The notes beneath the pieces are model-generated. The model was given only the letters and a program-made list of their open reading frames with translations. It did not search any database and had not been told where the DNA came from. A stretch of DNA of 64,000 bases, from the NCBI GenBank assembly GCA_037176705.1, contig CM073899.1, positions 3,968,001-4,032,000 of the forward strand, written 5' to 3'. The translations under genes and the position numbers were made by a program. Below, in pieces: positions 37,531-48,089 of the stretch. Origin of the DNA: Molossus alvarezi. Taxonomy: Eukaryota; Chordata; Mammalia; Chiroptera; Molossidae. Positions within the stretch are counted from its first letter, which is position 1, and each line of letters opens with the position of its first letter.

Positions 37531-40041
37531 CTGTCGAGTGAACAGATGCACAGTTACGTTGTATTTACATGCTTTTTGGACATAGGTTTATTTATACCAC
37601 ACATGTAGAAGCTGACTAGTAACCACCACCAATTCTTCATTGCTTAACACAAAAATGCCTTCAGTTAAACATGCACGGTGCCATTGGAAAGCATATCAGC
37701 ACATGGAAACAAGATGGCAATTCCACAGGCCATCCCTGTGTGTTTCATTTCCACCTGCATCCCCTGAGCTCCCCAAAGTCCCTGCATCCTCTGGGATCTC
37801 CAGGATTCTTGTCACACTGGTGCATATATTTCAGAGATAGTATTGTTGCTAATGTCAGAATACGTTTTAACAGTGTTTTAAACATGGTGCTCTTGGACTG
37901 AAAATCAAGTCTGTTCTTAAGTTTATTGTAAACCGCTGTGCATTCACTGCTGTGACACATTTTTATATTTTGGCCAATTCTCCAGTGTTCACGACTGGTC
38001 ACATTGTTGGTTCATCTAGATGCCTCCATTCTTTCTGCTGGTGTCTACTTCAGATCATACAGCTAACAGTAAACTGCTGAGAAAGTACGGTCGGTGATGT
38101 CCAGGCTGAGAGAGGAGAGGAAAAATCCAGTCCCGCTTACAGTTCATCAGCATTGTGACGGGAGACAGTATTAAACATGCTATTACAGCTTAAAAATATA
38201 TATATATATTTAAATCTGTCATGTATTTAAATTATTCCGGCCTTCTATGTCCCTGGTACATCATTCTGAAGTACTTTCCCGATTGTGTTAATAATACAAA
38301 TTCTTTATGTAATATAATTATTCATTTGCATTATTTTTTACATGGTATTGAAAAACAGGCTACATTAAAAAACAGTCATTTATTGAAGACAATTAAGGGC
38401 AGTACAAAGTTTCCTGTAAGGCCATATTCCAAAATGAGCATTAACTAATTGTGCACCAGCATTTACCATCAGCCTCGTGCTACTGAAAACCAGCTGGAAT
38501 TTTGGTCTGAGTGAACCGGATTGGTTATGAGAAAAAACATTACTTACTAAAAGTATTGGTTTGTAAATTGCAGCATATCACCCAACCCCATTCATTTTAC
38601 CCCACAGAGACAGAGACTCATAGCCAGTTGAGGGGTGTACAGAATAGTTACTAAAGCCACGTCTCACGCAGGAGAGGCATGTGCGGAGCCGCCGTGACCA
38701 GTGCTGCTCCAGCTCTTGTGTTTGCTGGTTCAACTCATAATACTCTTTTTTCAACCTGCAAAATAACTGTGTTGGAACTAATCTGTCTGAATAACAATCT
38801 TTCACCTGCTGTCTCTCCAACTGCCCAGCTGACGTCTCTAGGCAGTCTTGTTTGATGCTAACACTTGCTGGGTTTGGGTGGGTCCGGATGACTTGCTTCT
38901 CGTTGAGCTGGAGAAAATGGCCCTGACCAGACTGTGCTCTGTACACGGCACTTTGCGAAGCCTGGGGGTCGACTCGGGAGAACAATGCCGCTTCTGTCCC
39001 TGGGAAGTAACAGTCTAACAGGGATAACTGAGCACACCAAGGACCGCACAGGGCTGCAATGCAGGCAGAAGTCCTCGGGGAATTCCAGAGCAGAACTGCC
39101 CGATTAAATACGTGCAGAAACGTACGTTTGTAAACCCCAGTTAAACACGAGTTAATTTCCCCTCATCAAATTCAAGCAAGTGATGAAGAGTCTGAGAAAA
39201 GCTCACGGCACTTAGAAAGAAAAGTGTCCTTTGGGCCGTGTTTGTCAGAGTAGTGCGGGTTCTTGCCAATGTCTGAGCATGTGGACTTGGCTTACAAAGA
39301 AAATTAGTTGAAGATAAAAAACAAATTGAAAGGGATTTTAATCAGCATAGCCAACCAATTGGGATAATTTGGCACCAAAACCCAGATTTGTGTTTTTTTT
39401 TTTAACAAAAGAGGAGACCACTAACATGTCCTTGAAATAGGAGGTTGGACTTCACTCCTACAGACTGGGTGGCCTCTGGGAGCCCGCAAATCTCTGCCTA
39501 TTTCTCAGAGTTAGGAAGAACAAATCGGATAACAAGTACTCGGTTGTAAATAATTGCAGATGAAAAACATAAGATAATATTGCTATGTAAGGAAAGGGAG
39601 ATGCCATGTCATGTCATTTAAATACTTGTTTCTCTCCGCTTTTTGTTTTTTTATATAAACAAGAACAAAATGGGAGTATAGGCTTTTACATCATTGTGGT
39701 GCATGAACTGCAGGCTGGCATTCTGTATGGACAAGACAAAATACAACCCATACTCTTTTACTGACGTAAATCGGCATTTCGATGTGGGTACTGCCGTCTT
39801 ATTCGGCCTGGTGAGGACCGTGTGCTTAGTGAGACATGTGCAGACACCAGGAAGCACAGCCTATAACTCCTGAGAAACAAACCCTCAGGCTGGCCCGTCT
39901 AATGAAATGCCACCTGTGCAAACTTGGTTACAGAGGTGGCGGTTTGGAAAGCAAGCAGATGTTGCAGAAGTTTGTAGATGGGGCTGAAGATGAAAAGGGC
40001 AGTGGATTGTTTAAACAGTTTCGAGGCTGAAAGCCACCTAC
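37531..40041. other. CNGB3 intron 7, with one unexplained long open frame
   Basis: This is mostly unique-looking AT-rich sequence. On the minus strand 38578-38985 (start-to-stop 135 codons, open further upstream) is open and has exon-like codon content. I do not recognise the protein. I see no clear SINE or L1 here. Confidence 0.5.
38578..39038 (-). other. Unrecognised intronic open frame with coiled-coil character
   Basis: The open frame has LKKEYYELNQQTQELEQHWS near its C-terminus, which has Glu, Gln and Leu spacing like a coiled coil. Upstream it reads through RVDPQASQSAVYRAQSGQ. A sequence TTATTTTGCAG resembling a splice acceptor lies just before LKKEYY. There is no poly(A) tail or target duplication to prove a processed copy, and no family recognised. 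It could be chance, an old pseudogene fragment or a lineage-specific exon. Confidence 0.25.
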
Positions 40042-40092
40042 CTGGAATTTTGTAGAACTCCTATAGTGCTTTGCTAGCTGAGGGGGATCCAC
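40042..40092 (-). CDS. CNGB3: CNGB3 exon 7 (S2-S3 loop)
   Basis: This is a 51-bp micro-exon of exactly 17 codons, VDPPQLAKHYRSSTKFQ. It matches the human S2-S3 loop, where KHYR and STKFQ are conserved. The acceptor reads CTTTCAG and the donor CAG|GTAGG. Both borders fall between codons, so skipping it would not shift the frame. It is too short for gene finders that demand long open frames and was found by searching for the peptide expected between exons 6 and 8. Confidence 0.93.
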
Positions 40093-40457
40093 CTGAAAGA
40101 GATTTTATATTTATTTTACCTGATTTCATCAATTATTTTCTCATTTTAAAAATAGTGAGAGCTATGTTTTCTACTGGTTCCTTCCAGCTTCAGCCTATGA
40201 ACAGCATCTGTCCTCTTGTATCTTAAAACAAAAACAACCCACCCTTGCCCTTTGCTTTGCCTTTGACCTGCGGCCACATGGCCACACTCAGACTCAGATC
40301 TGTCTTCCTGGCTGCACCCACACCCTTCCCCATATTCACCCTCCCCCACTGCTGCTGCGCAGCATGACCTGGCTCATGCCTCGCTCCTTCCTGAGACCAG
40401 CCTGTGAGAGGCCGGCGAGACCCCAGCCATCACACCCAGGGAGCCCTTTCCATTTGT

Positions 40458-40525
40458 GGCATTCTTTTTTGTTTTTTTCTTCACCTGAGGATACTTTTCC
40501 ATTTATCATCAGATAGAGAGGGAAG

Positions 40526-40559
<34 letters not shown>

Positions 40560-40741
40560 AACATCAATGTGATAGAGCCACATCGACTGGCTGCCTTCCG
40601 CCCAACCCAACCAGCGCCAGGACAAATTGTCACCGAGGTACATTCCCTTGACCGGAGTCGAACCCTCGACTCATTGGCCTGCGGGCCGATACTCTAACCG
40701 CTGAGCCAAACCAGCCAGGGCATACATAGCATTCTTTTATG
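40458..40741 (-). mobile_element. Bat tRNA-derived SINE, antisense
   Basis: The body lies at about 40470-40722, with a (GACA)n-like expansion at 40530-40560 in the GA-rich part. Box B reads 'ggttcgactcc' on the minus strand and the head ends 'gagccaaaccagccaggg'. Near-duplicates of 'gcattctttt' flank it. Confidence 0.92.
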
Positions 40742-41059
40742 GTACCCACCATGTCTTAAAATCACTCATAGATCTCTTGGTCCATTTATTTAAAATCAGT
40801 TTATTCCACTAAATGGTCATCTATCTCAGAACAGTGTTGATTTCATTTAGCAACTGCACATAATTAGTTGCTAGAATTGACTAGGATCCAGTACACATTT
40901 GCTGAGTGGATGAGGGAATAAAGAGGTGACTAAAACTTTCTGAAGCATTTGACAATTTGGGGTGACAATTATGTCCGTGAACTGTCTCTTTCTGAAGAAC
41001 CTGTCATGTTGTTCTTGGTTAACTGTACTTCAGTTTCAACTTTTCAGTGTCCTGAAATT

Positions 41060-41420
41060 CTAGGGCCAGCCATTTAAAAGTTGATATTCCCCAAGATTCA
41101 GCTATCTTCTCTTTTCTCCTTGTCCTTGCTTCCCGGGACGTTTCATCCACTCTCAGAGTTTCAAAGACCACCACGTATGTGGATGCAATGAGCTCTCTAC
41201 CTCCACCTAATACCACTTGCCGAAGCTGTTGACTTGTACAAGCAACTATACACACAGCTGTTCTACTCATTCCACATTTCACCTGCACCAGACCCCAGCG
41301 CATGAGCAGTCTCTGGCCTCCGTGATCCTCCAAGTCGTCCACGTTCAGAGGCTGTGAGCACCACCAAGCGATGTGAAAGCCAACTCCTCGTTTCCTGCCC
41401 TCTCCCTTTCTGGCTGTAAC
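41060..41420 (+). repeat. Possible L2-like LINE relic
   Basis: 'gggacgtttcatccactctc' and 'agagtttcaaagaccaccac' resemble the degraded L2 coding-3' region that normally reads 'gatctcatccactctcatgg'. The minus-strand open frame of 147 codons that overlaps it (41019-41462) has no recognisable domain. Confidence 0.35.
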
Positions 41421-42400
41421 TTCTACCCCTGTATGCATGCTAAATTTTTGAGACATGCTCATTTAGGTATTTTCATGATGAAACAAATGGCTGACTGAAT
41501 GCAGGTGGACATGCGTGGAAGTCTAAGTTGAATCACATGCCAAGTTTGAGTAAAGTCTGTCAGCACCTTCAAAGCTTGAACGGGACAGATCGACTTATTT
41601 CAAGTGCTGAGAAGTTTAGTTAGACTACCACGCCCCGCCCCCCCGCCCCCGACCCTGTTGGAATGGTCAGCACATCTGGGCCTTTCCTTTCAGGATGGTC
41701 TACGATCCTATGATTGGATAAATGCAATGAAGCTACAACTTGCTAGACTGAATGAAAATGCCATCTCATGATTCTGAATCCCTTTCTTTGGAGCCCTAAA
41801 TAAATCTGGCATCATTTTATGAGGATCAGCATGCTCACCGGTTACAAGGGGCACTTATTTTTAAAATGTCGCCCTATTTAATTCTGTGTTAAGCTTCGTC
41901 AGTATACAAGCAACATTTCTTCAGGGGAGACTCACTTTGGGCAGGGTATGCTAATTGTGCCTGAATCCTTCCCCAGCAGGTTGTTTTTGAAGATGCTGTA
42001 CCCAGGTATTATTATATTATCATTTACCTCTTCTCCTAAACAACCCATCAAAACACTATAATTTCACAATGAACACACAGGAGTGTTTAAATCGTAAGAA
42101 TATCATTGGAAACAACATCAGAATAGATCTCACGATTATTCTAGGGAAGAAAGTCCTTGAACCAAGGTGGCCATTTACAGACCCCTCCAACATCTCTTAA
42201 GCAGACTCTGCATTCCCAGAAGAGAGAGGGAACTGAATACTGTCCCCGCTGTCAAGAAACTCCCATCAGGTAAGGACAAGAGCAACAAACGAGACAAGAG
42301 GGAGAAGCAGGTGTGCAGACACTCGTCCATCTGATCATTCCACAATTTAATGCCAGACCCTGGCACAGGTGTGCACACTGTCTTCCCTGAGCTCCACAAG

Positions 42401-42403
<3 letters not shown>

Positions 42404-42436
<33 letters not shown>
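42404..42436 (+). repeat. (TG)n microsatellite
   Basis: A run of about 16 GT units lies in intron 6. The interval 41463-43135 is otherwise unique-looking. Confidence 0.93.
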
Positions 42437-43135
42437 TGTCTGGGGTCCTACTACTCCCATTTTATGGATGAAACGCATGGTGTTCAATGAAAGGCTACAT
42501 TTATTTTCTTTAAGTAATGCTGTTAGGAGATTTTAGAGATGCAGTTTGACCCCGGTCTGTTTGTTTCTAGTACATAAATTAAAGACACTGTCAAACTTCT
42601 TTTGAACAAACAAAGCAATTCATTCCTGGCCTCTACCTGCAGCTGGTGATAACACAATTTAAATAGAGCCCACAGAGTATGTTTTCATTGGTTATTTTTC
42701 TTGGTTTTAACACTCTATTGTGTGTAAAGGCCTCATACAAAATTGAAAATAAAAGTCTCCCCTTACTGATCTTGTCATTTTCCGTTTGTCAAGCATTGAT
42801 TTTCTCCCCCTTGCGCATCTAATGGAGGTTGAAATGAGCTCTTTCTCTGTGATGCTCACTCCGTGTTTGTCCACCACCATCATCGTCCATCACTACCACT
42901 GGGCTCTTGCACACTCACGACCCAGCCAAGGCTCTGCCATCCTTCCGAGGAGCACTGGGAACAGATTTCGCTACAGCCTTGGTTCCGGCCTTTAGACTTC
43001 CTTTCTGGGGAAGATTTCAAATATATGGGGCATTCCACAGCAAAGAACATTTAAAAAAATCATTACGACAAGTCCTTTCAGCTTTTTGATCATTTAAAAT
43101 CACCTGGAAACTCCAAAGAGAACACTGAGGAGATT

Positions 43136-43410
43136 AAGAAAACGACCTCTCTCTCTTGCCCTGGCCAGTTTGGCTCAGCGGTTAGAGCGTCGGCCTGCGG
43201 TCCAGAGACACCCGGGTACGGTTCCCGCTGGGGACATGTACCTCGGCTGCAGTTTGTCCCCGACCCTGGTTGGGTTGTGTGGGTGGCAGCCACTCGATGT
43301 GTCCCTTTCATGTCGACGTTTCTATCTCTCTCTCCCTCCAACTCTATCTGAACAAAAAATGAAAAAATATCCTCGGGGGAGAATGAAAAAAAAAGAAAAT
43401 GACCTCTCTT
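43136..43410 (+). mobile_element. Bat tRNA-derived SINE, sense to plus strand
   Basis: The body at about 43157-43392 starts 'gccctggccagtttggctca' and ends 'atatcctcgggggagaatga' with an A tail. Duplications AGAAAACGACCTCTCT and AGAAAATGACCTCTCT flank it with one mismatch. Confidence 0.92.
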
Positions 43411-44315
43411 CTCCCCAAAATATAGACGAACTCAGGGTACCACCCCTGGCCACACTGCTCTCCCTGCGGTGATGTTGGAGGGGCTGCTCTGGGCCGCCCA
43501 GGCGGGCTGTGCCGACGACAGCACCAGGGACGGTGGGGGAGGAAGCTGGGGAGGCCTCAGTGGCCAAGGCTGACATTTGAGTCTGTGCTCATGGAAACTG
43601 CTGTTTCCATCTCAGCTCAACAGGATTGGCTCTGAAATTCCCTCAGCCGGGGGTGAGTCTGGAGATCACTTCCCAAGAGTAAGCATGCTGGTTTCTGAGT
43701 GGGCCCTGAGGCTACAACGAGAAGTGGATGTGGTGGATGCCAACAGAGAAGCGTGAAGATACCACAGTAATTAAAATACAACTGACATGCGCCATCGGCA
43801 GGCGGGTGGTCTCCTCCCCAAGCTCTGGCTCTTGGTGCGGATCTCGACGCTGTTGCTCTTGGTCCTGATGGCACTGGTAGGTCTCACAGTGGTGGGCATC
43901 TCTGTACTGTGTGACATGGCAGCCCCTGGCCGCAGGTGGATTTTGGGTACCGAAGAATGGATAACATGGCTGAGAAACCTGAATTTTTAATGTTGTTTAA
44001 TCTTAGTGAATTCGAATTCACATTAGAACAAGCACTGGACAGCATGGTGGGTCTGCACGGATGGAAGGGTCAGGGCAGCTGCCCTGTCCTTTCTGAGCCA
44101 GGCTTTCTCCCAGTGTCCGGGTTAACACCTGGGACCTGATTTCCGAGCTGCGAGCAGGCCGTGTGCTGGGTGCTGGCCACACAGTGATGTCCAGTGACAG
44201 CCTGTCCCACAGAGCTCACTCGGTGCTGGTGCTCCACTGGGTGGGCTCCTGGTTGGGGAGCAGACACACGGATGGAGTAGCACCTACCTTATTTTAAATG
44301 TGCTCAAGTAGCCGT

Positions 44316-44575
44316 GGCTGGTTTGGCTCAGCAGTTAGAGTGTCGGTCTGCAGACCAATGAGTCATGGGTTCGATTCTGGTCAAGGGCCCGTACCTCAAT
44401 TATGGTTTGGCCCTGGCCCTGGTCAGGTTGTGTGGGAAGCAATTAGTCGATGTGGCTCTGTCACATCAATGTTTCTCTCTGTCTCTGTCTCTCCTCCCCT
44501 CCCACTCTATCTGATAATAAGTAGAAAAATATCCTCAGGTGAGGAATAAAAATAAATAAATAATAATAAAAAAAA
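44316..44575 (+). mobile_element. Bat tRNA-derived SINE with a microsatellite tail
   Basis: The head 'ccgtggctggtttggctcag' and 'gggttcgattctgg' box B are followed by 'atcctcaggtgaggaataaa' and an AAT-rich tail. The tail runs directly into a GGAA/GGGA tract, a common birthplace of microsatellites. Confidence 0.9.
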
Positions 44576-44576
44576 C

Positions 44577-44663
44577 GGAAGGAAGGAAGGAAGGAAGGAA
44601 GGAAGGAAGGAAGGGAAGGAGGGAGGGAGGGAGGGAGGGAGGGAGGGAGGGAGGGAGGGTGGG
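44577..44663 (+). repeat. GGAA/GGGA polypurine microsatellite
   Basis: About nine GGAA units are followed by about twelve GGGA units, 87 bp of uninterrupted purine on the plus strand. It grew at the tail of the SINE at 44316-44575. Confidence 0.95.
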
Positions 44664-45039
44664 TGCTGAGGCTAACGGCAGACTGCAAGGGGCAGAGGCA
44701 GCTGCCTCCCTCCCTGCTGGAGGCCGGAGCGCCAGAGGAACGCAGATTAAATCACCGCTTTTTGCATGGATAATTTGCAGTTTCACATTATTTAGGTAAA
44801 GTGTGTACATGGTTTTGACATTTAAGACCAGCGCTATCTTTGTACCCTAAGTCCTACCAAATTCTGGAATGGGGGCCCACCTGAACGAGCCCGGCGGAGC
44901 TGCCCAGCTGACCTTGCCCTTCTGAGCAGTGGCCCACCCTCTGCAAACCTCGGTGTCCTCCTCTGTGAGTGCGGCTGGTCCCTCGCCTTCCCCATGGGGA
45001 GGCATGCACAGGGATGAACCGGGCCCATGGTTACAGCTG

Positions 45040-45180
45040 ACATCTTACACCCACTCGCTCAGCGCCTGGCACTTCCCACGCACCCATTTGTCAGTGTCCC
45101 ATCAACATTATGGAGGTGCTATTGCTATTCTCGTCTCTCAGACAAGGGAACTGAGGCACAGGGAGCTCTCAGTGGCTGTG
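45040..45180 (-). repeat. MIR relic, antisense
   Basis: 'cagcgcctggcacttcccac' and 'gacaagggaactgaggcaca' are the reverse complement of the MIR 3' half in order. Confidence 0.5.
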
Positions 45181-45332
45181 TTGTGGTGGTGGTGGCTTCT
45201 CATATTTTCACTGCCATCACTATTGTACTGGGAGTTTCCAGTGGTTAAAAGTGCACTCGTGAGCAGCTGGCGTGTAAGACTTACAGGAAACGCTGCTGTG
45301 AATCACTCCTTGCCGTCCAGCATGCTACGCAC

Positions 45333-45775
45333 GCGCCAGGGCCCCGCCCCCACACTCACTACAACGTCTGCTCCTCCAGGGAACTGGTGCCTGGGCGAAG
45401 CGCCAGGGCCCCTCCCCCCACCCCACTTACTACCCCTCCCCCCACCCCACTCACTACAACGTCTGCTCCTCGTGCGAACTGGCGCCTGGGCGAAGGGCCA
45501 GGGCCCCTCCCCCCACCCCACTTACTACAACGTCTGCTCCTAGTGCGAACTGGCGCCTGGGCGAAGCGCCAGGGCCCCTCCCCCGGCCCACTCACTACCC
45601 CTCCCCCCACCCCACTCACTACAACGTCTGCTCCTCGTGCGAACTGAGCCCCTCCCCCCGCCCCACTCACTACAGCGGCTGCTCCTCGTGTGAACTGGCG
45701 CTGGGCTGAGCGCCGGGCCCCTCCCCCCGCCCCACTCACTATGACGTCTCCTCCTCGTGTGAACTGGCGCCTGGG
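45333..45775 (-). repeat. GC-rich minisatellite made from the exon 6 end and its splice donor
   Basis: Degenerate copies of the segment spanning the last ~30 bases of exon 6 and the start of intron 6 repeat toward lower coordinates. On the plus strand each has 'cactcactacaacgtctgct' or a variant, then 'cgtgcgaactggcgcctggg' and 'ccagggcccctcccccc'. Five longer copies and two short ones follow the genuine exon end. Each carries GTGAGT or GTAAGT on the minus strand. Unit lengths vary (about 25 to 95 bp). Confidence 0.9.
45354..45739 (-). promoter_or_regulatory. Array of eight 5' splice-site hexamers
   Basis: On the minus strand GTRAGT occurs at 45734-45739 (the genuine exon 6 donor), 45665-45670, 45614-45619, 45590-45595, 45520-45525 (GTAAGT), 45449-45454, 45425-45430 (GTAAGT) and 45354-45359. 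Use of those at 45670, 45619, 45595, 45454 or 45430 would lengthen exon 6 by 69, 120, 144, 285 or 309 bases, all multiples of three, and the frame is open throughout. Those at 45525 and 45359 would shift the frame. Whether any is used is unknown. Confidence 0.75.
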
Positions 45776-45948
45776 CTGCACTAACAGCACGTCGCACAGG
45801 TAGATGATGTCACACGCCACGTCCGCAGCCAGCCAGTAGCGCGCGTTGTCCGGAGCCGGGTGCGGAAAGGCGAGGCGCACGGGGATCAGCCAGCAGTTCC
45901 AGCTGTAGGCGGCCGTGACGAGCAGGAGCCACAGGAGGTAGGCCTGGT
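45740..45948 (-). CDS. CNGB3: CNGB3 exon 6 (transmembrane segments S1 and S2)
   Basis: This 209-bp exon encodes S1 (around [20 protein letters not shown]) and S2 (around [20 protein letters not shown]), followed by [13 protein letters not shown]. The acceptor is CTCTCGCAG, with the exon starting at 45948 on the second base of a codon. A competing AG lies 5 bp further in, but the first AG gives the phase and the Asp residue expected. The donor is ATA|GTGAGT with GT at 45739-45738. The exon is GC-rich compared with the human version. Its last ~30 bases and its donor are the template of a minisatellite that follows immediately in the intron, and the reading frame stays open for 127 codons past the normal exon end. 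Confidence 0.95.
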
Positions 45949-47934
45949 CTGCGAGAGCGGCAGTGGGAGTGACCATAGGGCGCGTCTGGGCATCCACTCA
46001 CCCTCCGATCAGTCCAGGGGAGCTGGGCAGGGTCCCGGGAGGTCAGCCACGTGCTGTAAGGGGCTCCGTTCACTGTCAGCACGGGGCTGCCTTGGGAGTG
46101 GGCCCGGCTTTCGAGGGGTGTTCAGTGACCTCCTCAGCTCTTCCAATATCAGAGAGCATCCTCTTCTGGTGGAGAATTGGCACTGAGTCGTGCCCACAGG
46201 AACGGCTCTGTGAATCAGGGAAGGGGCATCCCCAGGGCAGGTGCGAGCGGCCACCTCTCACCCCGAGGGCAGACTGATGTGGGGAGGGCAGCGCCAGCCC
46301 AGGAAGAAGGCCGCCGAAGCCCTGCACACATCGCTTTTCTCTGCCCAGTGGGGCAGCCGAGGGACTTGTCCAAGGACCATAGCTAACAGTGCAAAGCTGG
46401 GGACGCAGACAGACACTGCAGGGGGAGGGGGAGGGGTGTCAGTGCACCTGCCGCTGAGAGCTCTGCGGCTTCCTTTTCAAAGTTCATAGGGCAGGACAGA
46501 CCGGCTCTGCCTTTTAAAGGCAGACAGGACCAGGTGGGTAGGAAAAGCAGAGCCTTCTGTGCCCCTGGGTGTCAGGGCCCCTGGCCACAGCCAGCCCTCC
46601 CACTGGGTGGTACCTGTGCAGGAGACCATGGGCCCCGGATGCTGAGCGGTTCTCTCCTGTGCTGGCGGTACAGCCATAGGCTTTGCTTTGTAGGGAAAAA
46701 GGAGAGAATGATCCTAAGAGGTTATGTTAACTTAATGAGCAGGAAGTTTGGGTTTCTTAAAGTGAAGATATTCCAGAATCTCCCCCTCTCAATACAGGTA
46801 GATGAGGCATTTCATGACATTTAGAATAGTGACAGTCATGAAAATATCCAGGCACTGAAAACACAGGGATTTAGAAATAAACAGCAGGTTTAAAGCCCAC
46901 TAATACATGATCCCAGAGGAGTGACAAAAGGACACTCTCCATACAAGCTTGGTTCTCATCGATTTTGGAGCGTAAATAAAGTCAGTGCTTTGGATTTGAG
47001 CAGAAAAGAAACATCACAAATGCACACCACTCCTCAGCTTTTAGTTTCAGCTTCTTTAGTCTGCACTTGTCCTGCAAGTGATGGATAAATAAAGCTCAAC
47101 ATGTTCTTTTCAGTACATGTATCAAACTATAATGACCGTTGCATTTTATTCTCTTCTCTTTAAGGAGAAACTAGGATAGAATGCAACCATCCTTGCAGGA
47201 AATTGTAAGGAACAATCTGACTTTTATCTAACTGTTACCACTCAGCCACCCTCCCAGTTCTGTCTGCAGGTACACAGACGTCACAAAGGCGGGTCGTGGT
47301 GCACGTCACATTGGTGCTCCCTTTCATTGCTTCTCTGACTTTCCATAAGCACAAGTGTGTAATCGTGAGGGATGCTGGCAGTGTCCTGCCCCTCAGGGGA
47401 TCAGTTTGTCACTGTCCCCTGCTCTGTGGCGTATTAAGGTGGTGGCCTGTGTTTTACAATAAGAGCTCTGTATGATGGTTTCCTAGTGGACACTCAGTAA
47501 AACTTGCCGCAGCCATGCTGCTGTGGGTCGGCACATCCACGGGCGGAGGCTTCCTGCGAGGACCCTGGTCTCTCCCTCCCAGCTGGCTGCCTGGAGTGCT
47601 GGCGTCAGCCAAGGGCAGAGGAGTCTGGGGCTGAGCCCCCAGCTCCATGTCCTCAGGGTAAGGCTTCTGTGCAATCCACAGGTTTTCAGCTGGCTGCTCC
47701 CCAGTGACCCAGAGTAACCCTTTCATTAACACACTCTCTTGTCTTAGCTCCTGTCTCCTGTTTCCTGTCTCCTGTCTCCTGCCTGCTCTCACCTCCCTGG
47801 ATCACCCTGCATATCAACTATTTGAACCTAAGTCATTGTCTCGGGGTCTGCGTGTGGAGGGACCCAGGTTAAGACATTTGCAAAATGCATGTCCCCTCAT
47901 AATGTCCTCCCAGCACTTTGAGAACAGTGCTCAC
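45949..47934 (-). other. Interval between exons 4 and 6, with no exon 5 seen
   Basis: Human CNGB3 has a ~150-bp exon here encoding about 50 residues just before S1, including an HYYRLLWFKVKKMPLTEYL-like stretch. I read both strands of this 1,986-bp interval and found no matching peptide with splice borders. It includes a MIR-like relic at about 46310-46420 ('acttgtccaaggaccatagc') and otherwise unique-looking sequence. Confidence 0.5.
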
Positions 47935-48089
47935 CGGCCTGGGAGCTGGATTCAGGGGAGGACAGGTCTTCCTCCGCCAGCTGCCTCTTAAAGAGGGCTG
48001 TCCTGTGACACAGTCTTTGCACCAGGTCGTGCAGCTGGGCGTCAGTGTGCTCGTTTACAACAGGGGCTTCCAGTGGTTGGCTTTCCGGA
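47935..48089 (-). CDS. CNGB3: CNGB3 exon 4 (cytosolic N-terminal region)
   Basis: This 155-bp exon encodes part of the cytosolic tail before S1. Recognisable peptides are [16 protein letters not shown] and [18 protein letters not shown], which align with the human CNGB3 tail. The acceptor is a pyrimidine tract ending in CATTTAG just above 48089, and the donor is GTGAGC starting at 47934. The exon starts with the third base of a codon and ends with the first base of a codon. A HAL1-like element begins only about 130 bp upstream in the gene's sense. The next exon found, exon 6, starts at the second base of a codon, so direct joining would keep the frame. Confidence 0.93.

Larger units (their letters stand above)
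1733..48089 (-). other. CNGB3: CNGB3 gene, partial (exons 4 and 6-12 with introns)
   Basis: This is the minus-strand gene for the cone cyclic-nucleotide-gated channel beta-3 subunit. In cones CNGB3 assembles with CNGA3 in the outer-segment membrane, where cGMP opens the channel and light closes it. Eight exons were recognised by their peptides, such as TIGGLPEP in the pore and [12 protein letters not shown] in the C-linker. Their sizes, in gene order, are 155, 209, 51, 87, 65, 123, 142 and 160 bp. The last seven match the human exon 6-12 sizes as I remember them. Every border is AG/GT and codon phases join correctly, except that exon 5 was not seen. CNGB1 is less likely because its C-linker differs at this motif. 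The cGMP-binding domain, the start codon and the promoter are outside the window. Confidence 0.95.

Noticed and set aside
41019..41462. 147-codon minus-strand open frame
   Set aside because: It overlaps an L2-like relic, has no domain I recognise and no splice or promoter context.
45359..45997. A single 212-codon minus-strand gene
   Set aside because: Only 45740-45948 is the CNGB3 exon. The rest is read-through into the GC-rich minisatellite and upstream intron.
46009..46082. Candidate exon 5 ending at a GTGAGTGG donor near 46000 (peptide ...LPWTDRR)
   Set aside because: The donor-like motif is present, but the preceding peptide does not match the conserved segment before S1 and no acceptor at the right distance gives the needed phase.
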